From contig NZ_JBJNRJ010000016.1 of the NCBI RefSeq assembly GCF_046233715.1, positions 27,439 through 91,438 of the forward strand: a DNA stretch of 64,000 nucleotides, written 5' to 3'. Positions 8,792 through 16,584 of this stretch are shown here, one piece after another. This DNA comes from Trujillonella humicola (GTDB lineage Bacteria; Actinomycetota; Actinomycetes; Mycobacteriales; Geodermatophilaceae). A program made the position numbers and the translations under genes. Within the stretch, counting starts at the first letter, position 1; each line of letters opens with the position of its first letter. A model generated the notes under the pieces. That model did not search any database. It was given only the letters and a program-made list of their open reading frames with translations, and had not been told where the DNA came from.

Positions 8792-9355
8792 GTGGCAGAT
8801 CCCCGGTCGGGCCCCGGAGCGGTCTCCGGAGCAGGCCCGGCAGCCGGCCCGCTGGTCGGCATCGTCATGGGCAGCGACTCCGACTGGCCGATGATGCGGC
8901 CGGCCGCCGAGGCGCTCGCGGAGTTCGGCGTCCCGCACGAGATGCACGTGGTGTCGGCGCACCGCACGCCGCGGCGGATGCTCGACTACGCGGAGTCCGC
9001 CGCCGGCCGCGGCCTGCGGGTGGTGATCGCCGGCGCCGGGGGAGCGGCGCACCTGCCCGGCATGGTCGCCGCCGCCACGCCGCTGCCGGTGATCGGCGTG
9101 CCCCGCCCGCTGGACCGGCTCGACGGCCTGGACAGCCTGCTGTCGATCGTGCAGATGCCCGCCGGCGTGCCGGTCGCGACGGTCTCCATCGGCGGTGGCC
9201 GCAACGCCGGGCTGCTGGCGGTGCGCATCCTCGCCGCCGCGGACGACACGCTGCGTGCGGCGGTCGAGCGCTTCCAGGCCGACCTCGCCGCGTCGGTGCT
9301 GGCCCGCGATGCGGCCCTGCAGGAGCGGCTGGCGAGCGACGTCACCCCCGGCTGA
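8792..9355 (+). CDS. purE: N5-CAIR mutase PurE (class I)
   Basis: PurE moves the carboxylate of N5-CAIR to give CAIR, the step after PurK. The 187-residue protein has the class I signature (IVMGSDSDWPMM; VVSAHRTPRRM; IAGAGGAAHLPGMVA), including the active-site His. About 25 poorly conserved residues precede the core, so translation may begin slightly downstream, but the GTG immediately after the purK stop is the most economical start. Confidence 0.96.
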   Translation: MADPRSGPGAVSGAGPAAGPLVGIVMGSDSDWPMMRPAAEALAEFGVPHEMHVVSAHRTPRRMLDYAESAAGRGLRVVIAGAGGAAHLPGMVAAATPLPVIGVPRPLDRLDGLDSLLSIVQMPAGVPVATVSIGGGRNAGLLAVRILAAADDTLRAAVERFQADLAASVLARDAALQERLASDVTPG

Positions 9356-9381
9356 GGGACGCCACGGGTGCGTGGACGTCC

Positions 9382-9387
9382 TAGCAT
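9382..9387 (+). promoter_or_regulatory. -10 box, leaderless start of acyl-CoA dehydrogenase
   Basis: TAGCAT is followed by six bases (CGGGGC) and the GTG start at 9394, an ideal leaderless geometry. There is no ribosome site. Confidence 0.6.
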
Positions 9388-9393
9388 CGGGGC

Positions 9394-10563
9394 GTGAGTG
9401 GCACCGGGCTGTACCAGCTGACCGAGGAGCACGAGGCGATCCGGGCGGCCGTCCGCGACATCGCCGAGCGGGAGATCGCGCCGTTCGCGGCAGAGGTGGA
9501 CGCGGAGTCGCGCTTCCCGGTCGAGGCGCAGAAGGCGCTGACGGCGGCCGGCTTCCACGCCACACACGTCCCCGAGACCTACGGCGGCGAGGGCGCCGAC
9601 GCGATCGCGACCTGCATCGTCATCGAGGAGGTCGCGCGGGTCGACGTGTCGGCCTCGCTCATCCCGGCGGTGAACAAGCTCGGCTCGATGCCGATCATCC
9701 TGTCGGCCTCGGAGGAGCTCAAGCAGCGCGTGCTGCCCTCGATCGCCGAGGGCCGGGCGATGATCAGCTACGGCCTGTCCGAGCGGGAGGCGGGTTCGGA
9801 CGCCGCGGCGATGAGGACCCGCGCCCGCCGCGACGGCGACTCCTGGGTGCTCGACGGCACCAAGGCCTGGATCACCAACTCCGGGGTCTCCGAGTGGTAC
9901 ACGGTCATGGCCGTCACCGACCCGGAGAAGCGGGCCAACGGCATCTCCGCCTTCGTCGTGCACCGCGACGACCCGGGCTTCGAGGTGGGCCCGAAGGAGA
10001 AGAAGATGGGCATCAAGGGCTCGCCCACCTGCGAGCTCTACTTCACCGGCTGCACCATCCCGGCCGACCGGATCATCGGCGAGCCCGGCACCGGCTTCAA
10101 GACCGCGCTGCGGACCCTGGACTTCACCCGCCCGACCATCGGCGCGCAGGCCGTCGGCGTCGCGCAGGGGGCGCTGGACGCCGCGGTCGCCTACACCCGC
10201 GAGCGCAAGCAGTTCGGCCGCGCGGTCGCCGACAACCAGGGCGTGCAGTTCATGCTGGCCGACATGTCCATCCAGATCGAGGCCGCCCGGCACCTGGTCT
10301 ACGTGGCCGCCGCCCGCGGCGAGGCCGCCCACGAGGGCGGCCGGGTCGACCCGGACCTCGGCCGGCTGTGCGCCGCGGCCAAGGCGTTCGCCTCCGACGT
10401 CGCGATGAAGGTGACCACCGACGCCGTCCAGCTGTTCGGCGGCGCCGGCTACACCTCCGACTTCCCGGTCGAGCGGATGATGCGCGACGCCAAGATCACC
10501 CAGATCTACGAGGGCACCAACCAGATCCAGCGCATGGTGATCGCCCGGAGCCTCCTGAAGTAG
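9394..10563 (+). CDS. Acyl-CoA dehydrogenase
   Basis: A 389-residue FAD enzyme that oxidises an acyl-CoA to the 2-enoyl-CoA. It has the family's first signature (YGLSEREAGSDAAAM), the middle beta domain (GTKAWITNSG) and the C-terminal signature with the catalytic Glu (LFGGAGYTSDFPVERMMRDA, then ITQIYEGTNQIQR). Length and motifs fit the short-chain/branched-chain group. It follows purE in many actinobacteria without a known functional link. Chain-length preference cannot be read from sequence. It appears to have its own leaderless promoter. Confidence 0.95.
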   Translation: MSGTGLYQLTEEHEAIRAAVRDIAEREIAPFAAEVDAESRFPVEAQKALTAAGFHATHVPETYGGEGADAIATCIVIEEVARVDVSASLIPAVNKLGSMPIILSASEELKQRVLPSIAEGRAMISYGLSEREAGSDAAAMRTRARRDGDSWVLDGTKAWITNSGVSEWYTVMAVTDPEKRANGISAFVVHRDDPGFEVGPKEKKMGIKGSPTCELYFTGCTIPADRIIGEPGTGFKTALRTLDFTRPTIGAQAVGVAQGALDAAVAYTRERKQFGRAVADNQGVQFMLADMSIQIEAARHLVYVAAARGEAAHEGGRVDPDLGRLCAAAKAFASDVAMKVTTDAVQLFGGAGYTSDFPVERMMRDAKITQIYEGTNQIQRMVIARSLLK

Positions 10564-10737
10564 CGAGCGTTCCCGCAGGTCGCGGGGAGTCGCAGGCCCC
10601 TCCACGGGGGTGCCGGGGGAGGGCCGCCGAAGTGATCGGCACCGGCTCCACCGAGGCTCGTGGGTCGTCCGGGGGCTGCCGCCGGCTGCCCGGTCGGGCC
10701 TGCGGCACAAACCTCGCCCGTCCCGGATCCCCGGTGC

Positions 10738-11409
10738 TCAGGGCTCCCCGGCCACGACGCGCGCCGCGTACTCGTCCATGGTGATCTCGCCGCCCTCCTG
10801 CGCGGCCCGTCCCCGGTCCCTGGCCGGGAGCGCGTCCTGGAGGGCGTCGATGCGCTTCCACGCCGGGTAGGGCTGGTCTCCCTCGACGTCCGGGACGAAC
10901 CGCGACGGCGCGACCCGCCGGTAGCGGTGCAGGTAGCGGCCGCAGTTGACGAACGTCGCCTCGACGCGCGCCCGCACCAGGTGGGTGGCGCCCGGGTAGC
11001 GGCTCATCGCGGGGTCGTCGTCGTGGACGGAGGCGGTCGCCTGCACGCGCAGCCGGTGCGGGGTCTCCAGGTCCAGGAAGAGCATCCCGATCCTGCCGCT
11101 CGTCGCGATGTTGCCCAGCGACAGGAACATGCCGTTGCCGTCGTAGCTGGGGAACACCAGCGTGCCCGGGTCGGGCAGGTGGACGAAGCCGGGTGCCCCG
11201 CCCTTGTAGGACACGGTCGGACGACCAGCCGCATCGACCGTGGCGAGCAGGAAGAAGTCGCGGGAGGCGACGAAGGCCGCGGAGTCCGGGTCGAGGCGGG
11301 GACGCACGATCGCGTCCACCAACCGGTCGGCCAGCGCCCGGTTGCCGGTCGCCTCCTGCAACGCCCGCTGGTCGGGGGTGTAGAAGGGGTCGGTCCCGTC
11401 GGAAGGCAC
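10738..11409 (-). CDS. PNPOx-fold FMN/F420-binding protein
   Basis: The 223-residue protein belongs to the pyridoxamine 5'-phosphate oxidase-like split-barrel group (DFFLLATVDAAGRPTVSYKG; LVFPSYDGNGMFLSLGNI; GMLFLDLETPHRLRV), the type often annotated as general stress or FMN-binding proteins. It probably binds FMN or F420 and reduces an unknown substrate; it lacks the full pyridoxamine oxidase C-terminus. The GTG at 11409 was chosen for its ribosome site (AGGAG, 7 nt spacing). The frame stays open far upstream only because the neighbouring methyltransferase is frameshifted into the same frame. It ends facing the acyl-CoA dehydrogenase, with 174 bp between them. Confidence 0.85.
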   Translation of the reverse strand: MPSDGTDPFYTPDQRALQEATGNRALADRLVDAIVRPRLDPDSAAFVASRDFFLLATVDAAGRPTVSYKGGAPGFVHLPDPGTLVFPSYDGNGMFLSLGNIATSGRIGMLFLDLETPHRLRVQATASVHDDDPAMSRYPGATHLVRARVEATFVNCGRYLHRYRRVAPSRFVPDVEGDQPYPAWKRIDALQDALPARDRGRAAQEGGEITMDEYAARVVAGEP

Positions 11410-11477
11410 CGGGGCTCCTGTGCCCGACTGTCGTCGGGCGTCCGGCAGCACGGGGTCCGGGCTCTGCGGGCGGCCGC

Positions 11478-12522
11478 TCACGGGCGGGCCTCGAGGACCA
11501 TGAAGGTGGGCGTCTCCGTCGCGCGGCGGAAGGCGGAGAACCCGGCGGCGGTGACCACCCGGCGCAACTCGTCCTCGCCGGCCTGCGCACCGAGGGCCTC
11601 GCCGCCCGGCTGGGACAGCGCACTGGGCGTGCAGACGAAGGTCGACACCGAGTAGAAGGTCCTGGCCCGGGTGCTCTCGATCAGCTCGTCGTCGGCCCGC
11701 GGCTCGGTGAACATCCACGTGCCGTCGGGGGCGAGCGCGTCCCTGACGTGGCGGGCGGCCCGGACCGGGTCGCCCATCTCGTGCAGGGCGTTGAACATGC
11801 ACACCAGGTCGTACCCGTGGCCTCCGAAGTCGTCCGAGCCGGCCACCTCGAAGGTCACGCGGTCGGCGACCCCGGCGGCGGCGGCCGCCTTGCGCGCCCC
11901 GTCGATCGACCCGGCGTGGTCGTCGAACCCGGCGAACTTCGAGTTCGGGTAGGCGTCCGCGAGCAGGATCAGCGCCGCGCCGAGTCCGCAGCCGACGTCG
12001 GCAACCCGCGCGCCGGCCACCAACCGGTCGTGCACCCCGGCGAGGGCCGGGATCCAGCACGGCACCAGGTGGGCCCGGTACACCGGCTCGAAGAACCGGC
12101 GGGTGCCCTCGAACAGGTCGCGGTGGTGCTCGTCCCAGCCGATGCCGCCGTCCGAGCGGAACGCGCTCGCCACGCGTTCGGTGTCCTTGTGGTTCGCGCT
12201 GACCACCAGCGCCCCGCCGGCCACGAAGGTCGGGCTGTCCGGGTCGGCGAGGCAGGCGGCCTGCTCGGAGGTCAGCCAGTAGCGCCCGTCGTCGTGCTCG
12301 CACGTAGGCGCTGGCCACCTGGGCGCCCAGCCACTCCCGCACCAGCCGCGGCTGGCAGCCGGTCGCCGCAGCCAGGTGCTCGGCGGTCTGGGCGCCGCCG
12401 TCGGCCAGGGCCCGGTACAGGCCCAGCTGGTCGCCGATCACGACGGTGGCCGCGTGCGCGGCGGCGGCCTGGTCCGCGCCGTAGCGCTCCAGGAAGGCCT
12501 GGGTGGCGGTGTCGAGCGTCAT
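11478..12522 (-). pseudogene. SAM methyltransferase with winged-helix N-domain, +1 frameshift
   Basis: Two adjacent frames together encode one class I methyltransferase of the Rv2258c-like type. Codons 12522-12301 give the N-terminal winged-helix/dimerisation domain (FLERYGADQAAAA through EWLGAQVASAYV). From 12299 the other frame continues the protein (EHDDGRYWLTSEQ, SAM site VADVGCGLGAALI, ending FMVLEARP). One extra base near 12300 separates them; removing it gives a continuous protein of about 347 residues with the usual domain order. It is either a genuine inactivating mutation or a sequencing error. The ATG at 12522 has GGAG 9 nt upstream. The gene diverges from a LuxR regulator, which may control it. 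Confidence 0.85.
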
Positions 12523-12702
12523 GGCCGTCAACTCCATCTGCTGGTCCGGTCGACCGTCGCTGTCCGAGCGCTGCTGTCCCCTCACCGTGCCGGGCGCCCG
12601 CGGGCGTGGCATCGGGCCTGTGACCCACTCCCGCAGGGCCGGTGTGGGTGGTTCGACCCATCGGGTACTGACACCTCGATACCGCGGAGGGAGGTCGCGC
12701 GC

Positions 12703-14334
12703 ATGGCCGGCGACGTGCTCGAGCGGGGCCGCGAGGCGTCCGGGCGCTTCCGGTGGGACGAGGCCTACGCCCTCTACCGCGCGGCGGCCGAGAACGAGCC
12801 GCTGGGAGCCCAGGACCTGGCAGCGCTGGCCGACGCGGCCTGGTGGCTGGGGCACACCGAGGAGTCACTGGCCCTGTCCGAGCAGGTGTACCGACGGCAC
12901 CTGCACGGCGCGCAGGTGCCACAGGCGGCGATGCTGGCCATCGAGATCGGCTTCCTGTGGATGCTGCGGGGTGAGCCGACCGTGGGGTCGGGGTGGATCA
13001 GCCGCGCCAAGCGGCTGCTGGAGGACGCCCCGGAGTCAGCCGCGCACGGCTACCTCTCCTACCTCGACGTCGAGGGCGCACTCGGCGCCGGCCGCTACGA
13101 GGAGGCGATCGAGCGCAGCCGGGCCATGCAGCAGCTCGCCGACCGGCACGACGATCCGACCCTGTGCGCCGTCGCGCTGGTCCTGGAGGGCGGGGCGCAG
13201 GTGCGGCGCGGCCGCGTCACGTCGGGTCTGGCGGTGATCGACGAGGCCATGCTGCCGGTGCGGGCCGGTCAGGTGGCCCCGAACTGGGCGGGCAACCTCT
13301 ACTGCCACGTGATGGACCTGTTCTTCGAGCTCGCCGACCTCGACCGGGCCCGCGCCTGGACCCGGGCCACCGAGCGCTGGTGCGACGAGCACAGCAACGC
13401 CGCGATGTCCACCGGCATCTGCCGGGTGCACCGCGCGCACCTGCACCACCTGGAGGGGCGCTGGACGGCCGCCGCGCAGGAGGCCGCCACGGCGTGCCGC
13501 GACCTCGCCGACATGAACGTCGGCGTGGTCGCCGAAGGGCACTACCGGATCGCCGAGCTGCACCGGCTGCGCGGCCGGCACCGCGCCGCGCAGGAGCACT
13601 TCACGCGGGCGCACGAGCTCGGCCGAGACCCCCAGCCCGGCCTGGCGTTGCTGCGCCTGGCCGAGGGCAGGGGCGCGACCGCGGCGTTGCGCAGCGCGCT
13701 GGCGAGCGCCGACCGGGACCTGGACCGCGTCCCGCTGCTGCTCGCCCAGGCCCAGGTCGCCCTCGCCTGCCGCCAGTCCGACGTGACGGCGCTGGCGGCC
13801 GGTGAGCTGGACCGGCTGGCGGGGACGTTCCAGACCCCCGGCCTGCTGGCCTGCGCCGCCGAGGCGGTCGGTCTCGCCCGCCTGGCCCGCGGCGAGGCGG
13901 CCGAGGCACTGCCGGTGCTGCGCGAGGCCTGGCGGCGCTGGCGAGACCTCGAGGTCCCCTACGACGCCGCACGGATGAGGGTGCGACGGGCGCAGGCGTT
14001 GGCCGGGGTCGATGACGGCGAGGCCGCCGCGCACGAGGTCGAGGCGGCTCGGGCGGTCTTCGTCGAGCTCGGCGCGGTCGACGACCTCCGCGGGCTCGAC
14101 GGCGTGCTCGGCAGCGGTGAGCCGCCGGGTGGGCTCTCCGCCCGCGAGGTGCAGGTGCTGCGCGCCGTCTGCGCCGGCCGCACCAACCGGCAGATAGCCA
14201 CGGCTCTGACTCTCAGCGAGAAGACCGTCGCCCGGCACCTGTCCAACATCTTCGCCAAGCTCGACGTGGCCTCGCGCACCGAGGCTGCGGCCGTGGCCTT
14301 CCGGCACGGGCTGGCCGACCCGTCGGAGGCGTGA
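12703..14334 (+). CDS. LuxR-type regulator with large TPR-like sensor region
   Basis: The 543-residue protein ends in a LuxR/GerE helix-turn-helix (LSAREVQVLRAVCAGRTNRQ; LSEKTVARHLSNIFAKLDV, about residues 475-530). The preceding 470 residues are helical, Ala/Leu-rich pairs resembling TPR repeats (RFRWDEAYALYRAAAEN; GRYEEAIERSRAM). It has no ATP-binding P-loop, so it is not a full LAL/MalT protein. The ATG at 12703 has a strong ribosome site (GGAGGGAGG) about 9 nt upstream. It is transcribed away from the methyltransferase, separated by 180 bp, a pairing suggesting local control. The inducing signal is unknown. Confidence 0.88.
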   Translation: MAGDVLERGREASGRFRWDEAYALYRAAAENEPLGAQDLAALADAAWWLGHTEESLALSEQVYRRHLHGAQVPQAAMLAIEIGFLWMLRGEPTVGSGWISRAKRLLEDAPESAAHGYLSYLDVEGALGAGRYEEAIERSRAMQQLADRHDDPTLCAVALVLEGGAQVRRGRVTSGLAVIDEAMLPVRAGQVAPNWAGNLYCHVMDLFFELADLDRARAWTRATERWCDEHSNAAMSTGICRVHRAHLHHLEGRWTAAAQEAATACRDLADMNVGVVAEGHYRIAELHRLRGRHRAAQEHFTRAHELGRDPQPGLALLRLAEGRGATAALRSALASADRDLDRVPLLLAQAQVALACRQSDVTALAAGELDRLAGTFQTPGLLACAAEAVGLARLARGEAAEALPVLREAWRRWRDLEVPYDAARMRVRRAQALAGVDDGEAAAHEVEAARAVFVELGAVDDLRGLDGVLGSGEPPGGLSAREVQVLRAVCAGRTNRQIATALTLSEKTVARHLSNIFAKLDVASRTEAAAVAFRHGLADPSEA

Positions 14335-14379
14335 ACCCGGCCCCCGGTGGCGTGCGGGGTCCCCGGGGGTGGCGCCGGT

Positions 14380-15618
14380 CTAGCCCCCGGTCGGCCGGGG
14401 CGGGACCTCCTCGGCCGGGTCCTCCTCCGGAACGGGTTCCGGCTCCTCGGGCGGTGGAGCGGCCGGTGGAGCGGCCGGTTCCGCGACCTCCCGGCGCCAG
14501 CCCTGGATCGCGGCGGCCAGCACCCCGGCCACGGGGACGGCGAGGAACAGCCCGAGCAGGCCGAAGACGGAGGCCGCCCCGGTCGTCAGCAGGAGGACGA
14601 CCAGCGGGGGGAAGTTGATCGCCCGGGACAGCAGCAGCGGCGCGAGCAGGTTGCCCTCGATCTGCTGCACGGCGACGACGATCAGCAGGGCCCACAGGGC
14701 GGTCGTCCAGCCGCCGGTGACGCCGGCGACCGCCACCGCCACCGCCCCGGCGATGGTCGCCCCGACCAGGGGCACGTACCCGAACAGGAAGGTCAGCGCG
14801 CCGATCGCCAGGGCCAGGGGGACGTCGAGCACCCAGAGCCCCAGGCCGATGAGGACGCCGTCGATGAGCCCGGTGGCCGTGGCCGCGTAGAACCAGGCGC
14901 CGGCCGTGCGCAGCGCCGACCGGAAGGCGGCGTCGGTCGGGGCGCGGTAGCCCCCCGGCAGCATGCCGACGAAGCCGCGCCACAGGCCGTCGCCGCCGGT
15001 GAGCGCGAAGAGCGTGAAGAACAGGGCGATGAGCAGGACGGTGACGACCTGGCCCGCGGCGTTCACGGCCTGGGTCGCGGCCCCGCCGAGGCCGCCGAGC
15101 GCGCCGCCCGCGGAGGCCTCGAGCTGGTCGATGAGCTGGTCGAGCACCGGGCTGTCGAGATCGGCGGTCCGGTTCTGCGCCCATTCGGTGAGCGACTGCA
15201 CGGCGTCGGTCCCCGCAGCCACCAGTCCGGGCCACGCGTCGATCACGCGCAGGACGAGGAACGTGAGCACGCTGAGGAAGAAGGCCACGTAGGCGACGAC
15301 GCAGACGATCGCGGCCAGTGCGGCCGGCGCGCCCCGCTCCCGGAGCCACCGGGCGATCGGCCACAGCAGGGCGACCTGGGCGAGCCCGAGGACCACCGCG
15401 GCGGCGAGGAGCTGGACCTGCAGCACCAGCCAGATCGCGCCGACGGCGGCCAGGCCGATCACCAGGAAGCGCCCGGCGATCGTCGCCTCCCGCTGCAGCA
15501 GCGTCACGCGGTCGGTCGAGGGAGGCACGCGGCGGCCCACCCCTGCCACCGGGACGGGGGAGGCGTTCTGCCGCGCCGCGGCCGCCCGCAGCGCGGCGAA
15601 CGGCATCCGTCTCGCCAT
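14380..15618 (-). CDS. AI-2E family (PerM-type) membrane transporter
   Basis: The 412-residue polytopic protein has the AI-2E/PerM family pattern: two pairs of N-terminal membrane helices, a soluble section (about residues 130-190), then clustered C-terminal helices with the conserved stretch GLIDGVLIGLGLWVLDVPLA followed by FLFGYVPLVGA. Some family members export autoinducer-2 and others act as Na/Li antiporters; the substrate here is unknown. The tail is Pro/Glu-rich. The ATG at 15618 (MARRMPFAALR) has a GGAGGCCGGAG ribosome site; the frame runs 28 codons further upstream without conserved content. It lies downstream of the universal stress protein on the same strand. Confidence 0.88.
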   Translation of the reverse strand: MARRMPFAALRAAAARQNASPVPVAGVGRRVPPSTDRVTLLQREATIAGRFLVIGLAAVGAIWLVLQVQLLAAAVVLGLAQVALLWPIARWLRERGAPAALAAIVCVVAYVAFFLSVLTFLVLRVIDAWPGLVAAGTDAVQSLTEWAQNRTADLDSPVLDQLIDQLEASAGGALGGLGGAATQAVNAAGQVVTVLLIALFFTLFALTGGDGLWRGFVGMLPGGYRAPTDAAFRSALRTAGAWFYAATATGLIDGVLIGLGLWVLDVPLALAIGALTFLFGYVPLVGATIAGAVAVAVAGVTGGWTTALWALLIVVAVQQIEGNLLAPLLLSRAINFPPLVVLLLTTGAASVFGLLGLFLAVPVAGVLAAAIQGWRREVAEPAAPPAAPPPEEPEPVPEEDPAEEVPPRPTGG

Positions 15619-15741
15619 CTCCGGCCTCCCCTCGGCGCAGGTCGAGCGGGGCCCTACCCGCCCGGGCCGGGGTTGTCCCATCGTCGTGCGCTCGGGCCGC
15701 AAGCGCTCGCGCCGGGATCGCCGCCGTCGCGGAGAGGGTCA

Positions 15742-16374
15742 CTAGTCCGACCGCGGCGCCGGACCGGCGAGGAGGACCGGGACCGTCGACCGACGGGTCA
15801 GGGACTGGGCGACGCTGCCGAGCAGCCGGTGGGACAGGCCGCGGCCGCGGCGGCCGATGACGATGGCGTCGGCGCCCGCGGCCTCGGCGGCCTCGAGCAG
15901 GACGAGGTCGGGCTGCCCGCACCGCAGCTCGAGCCCGGGGGCCGGCCCGCCGGGAGGGAACCAGCCGGCCCGCTCGGCCAGCAGGTCGTGCCACTCCCGG
16001 CGCGCTCCGGGGCCGTCGAACTCCGCGGCGTCGGGGTCCAGCACGGCGGCCAGGACGATGCGAGCCGGTGCGGAGGCGAACAGCCGGACCGCGTCGCGCA
16101 CGGCGCGGTCGGACTCGGCCGACCCGTCGACCCCCACGAGCACGGTCGGCCGCCCCGGGGCGCCGTGCTCGGCCCCGGGCGTGCGCTCGAGCACCCGGCC
16201 GGCGCGCCGGCCGCGCTCCATCGCGATCGGCACGAACAGCGGACCCAGCGCGGCCCCCAGGAAGTACCACGTGCCGGCGCGGTGCCCGTGCCGGCCGAGG
16301 AACAGCAGCGCCGCACCGAGCCCGAGAACCAGCCAGAGCAGCACCACGAGGGCCACCCACCACGACGTCGGCAT
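15742..16374 (-). CDS. Universal stress protein with N-terminal membrane segment
   Basis: The 210-residue protein has two hydrophobic helices (about residues 3-23 and 33-52) followed by a UspA domain (TVLVGVDGSAESDRAVRDAV) that ends with the ATP-binding motif G-x2-G-x9-G (GRRGRGLSHRLLGSVAQSL). Usp proteins with this motif bind ATP and help survival under starvation or low oxygen. The ATG at 16374 has GGAGGGAG 9 nt upstream. It diverges from a P-type cation ATPase across 210 bp, the same pairing as Rv1996/ctpF in the mycobacterial dormancy regulon, which suggests shared regulation. Confidence 0.88.
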   Translation of the reverse strand: MPTSWWVALVVLLWLVLGLGAALLFLGRHGHRAGTWYFLGAALGPLFVPIAMERGRRAGRVLERTPGAEHGAPGRPTVLVGVDGSAESDRAVRDAVRLFASAPARIVLAAVLDPDAAEFDGPGARREWHDLLAERAGWFPPGGPAPGLELRCGQPDLVLLEAAEAAGADAIVIGRRGRGLSHRLLGSVAQSLTRRSTVPVLLAGPAPRSD

Positions 16375-16469
16375 CCGCCGGAACTCCCTCCGGGTCCGTG
16401 CCCAGCTCGGTCGGCCCCACCCTCGGCCGTCGGCCCCCGGTCCGGAAGGGGCGACGGTCGCGCATCGAC

Positions 16470-16483
16470 GGGACGTCGGACCC
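16470..16483. promoter_or_regulatory. DosR-like palindrome candidate
   Basis: GGGACGTCGGACCC lies between the divergent stress-protein and ATPase genes. It resembles the GGGAC-N4-GTCCC core of the DosR box, with one half-site mismatch. In this base composition a chance match is likely; the support is its position between two genes whose mycobacterial counterparts are DosR targets. Confidence 0.25.
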
Positions 16484-16584
16484 GCGGCCGGTGCCGGGGC
16501 CGCCGGAGGACCGTGGCCCGGGCCGCCACGCCGACCCGTTGGTCCTGCCCCTCCCGGCCGTAGGTCCCTGCCCGCCCGTCGCCG

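Noticed and set aside
10564..10737. Possible sixth copy of the palindromic element after the acyl-CoA dehydrogenase
   Set aside because: It has GGCCCCTCC / GGGAGGGCC arms, but lacks the GAAGGACCC start, the inner stem and the anchoring at the stop codon.
10738..12855. Single open frame of 705 codons that seems to fuse a methyltransferase start to a PNPOx protein
   Set aside because: The middle part is non-conserved and opposite to true coding in another frame; a one-base shift near 12300 explains it better than a real fusion.
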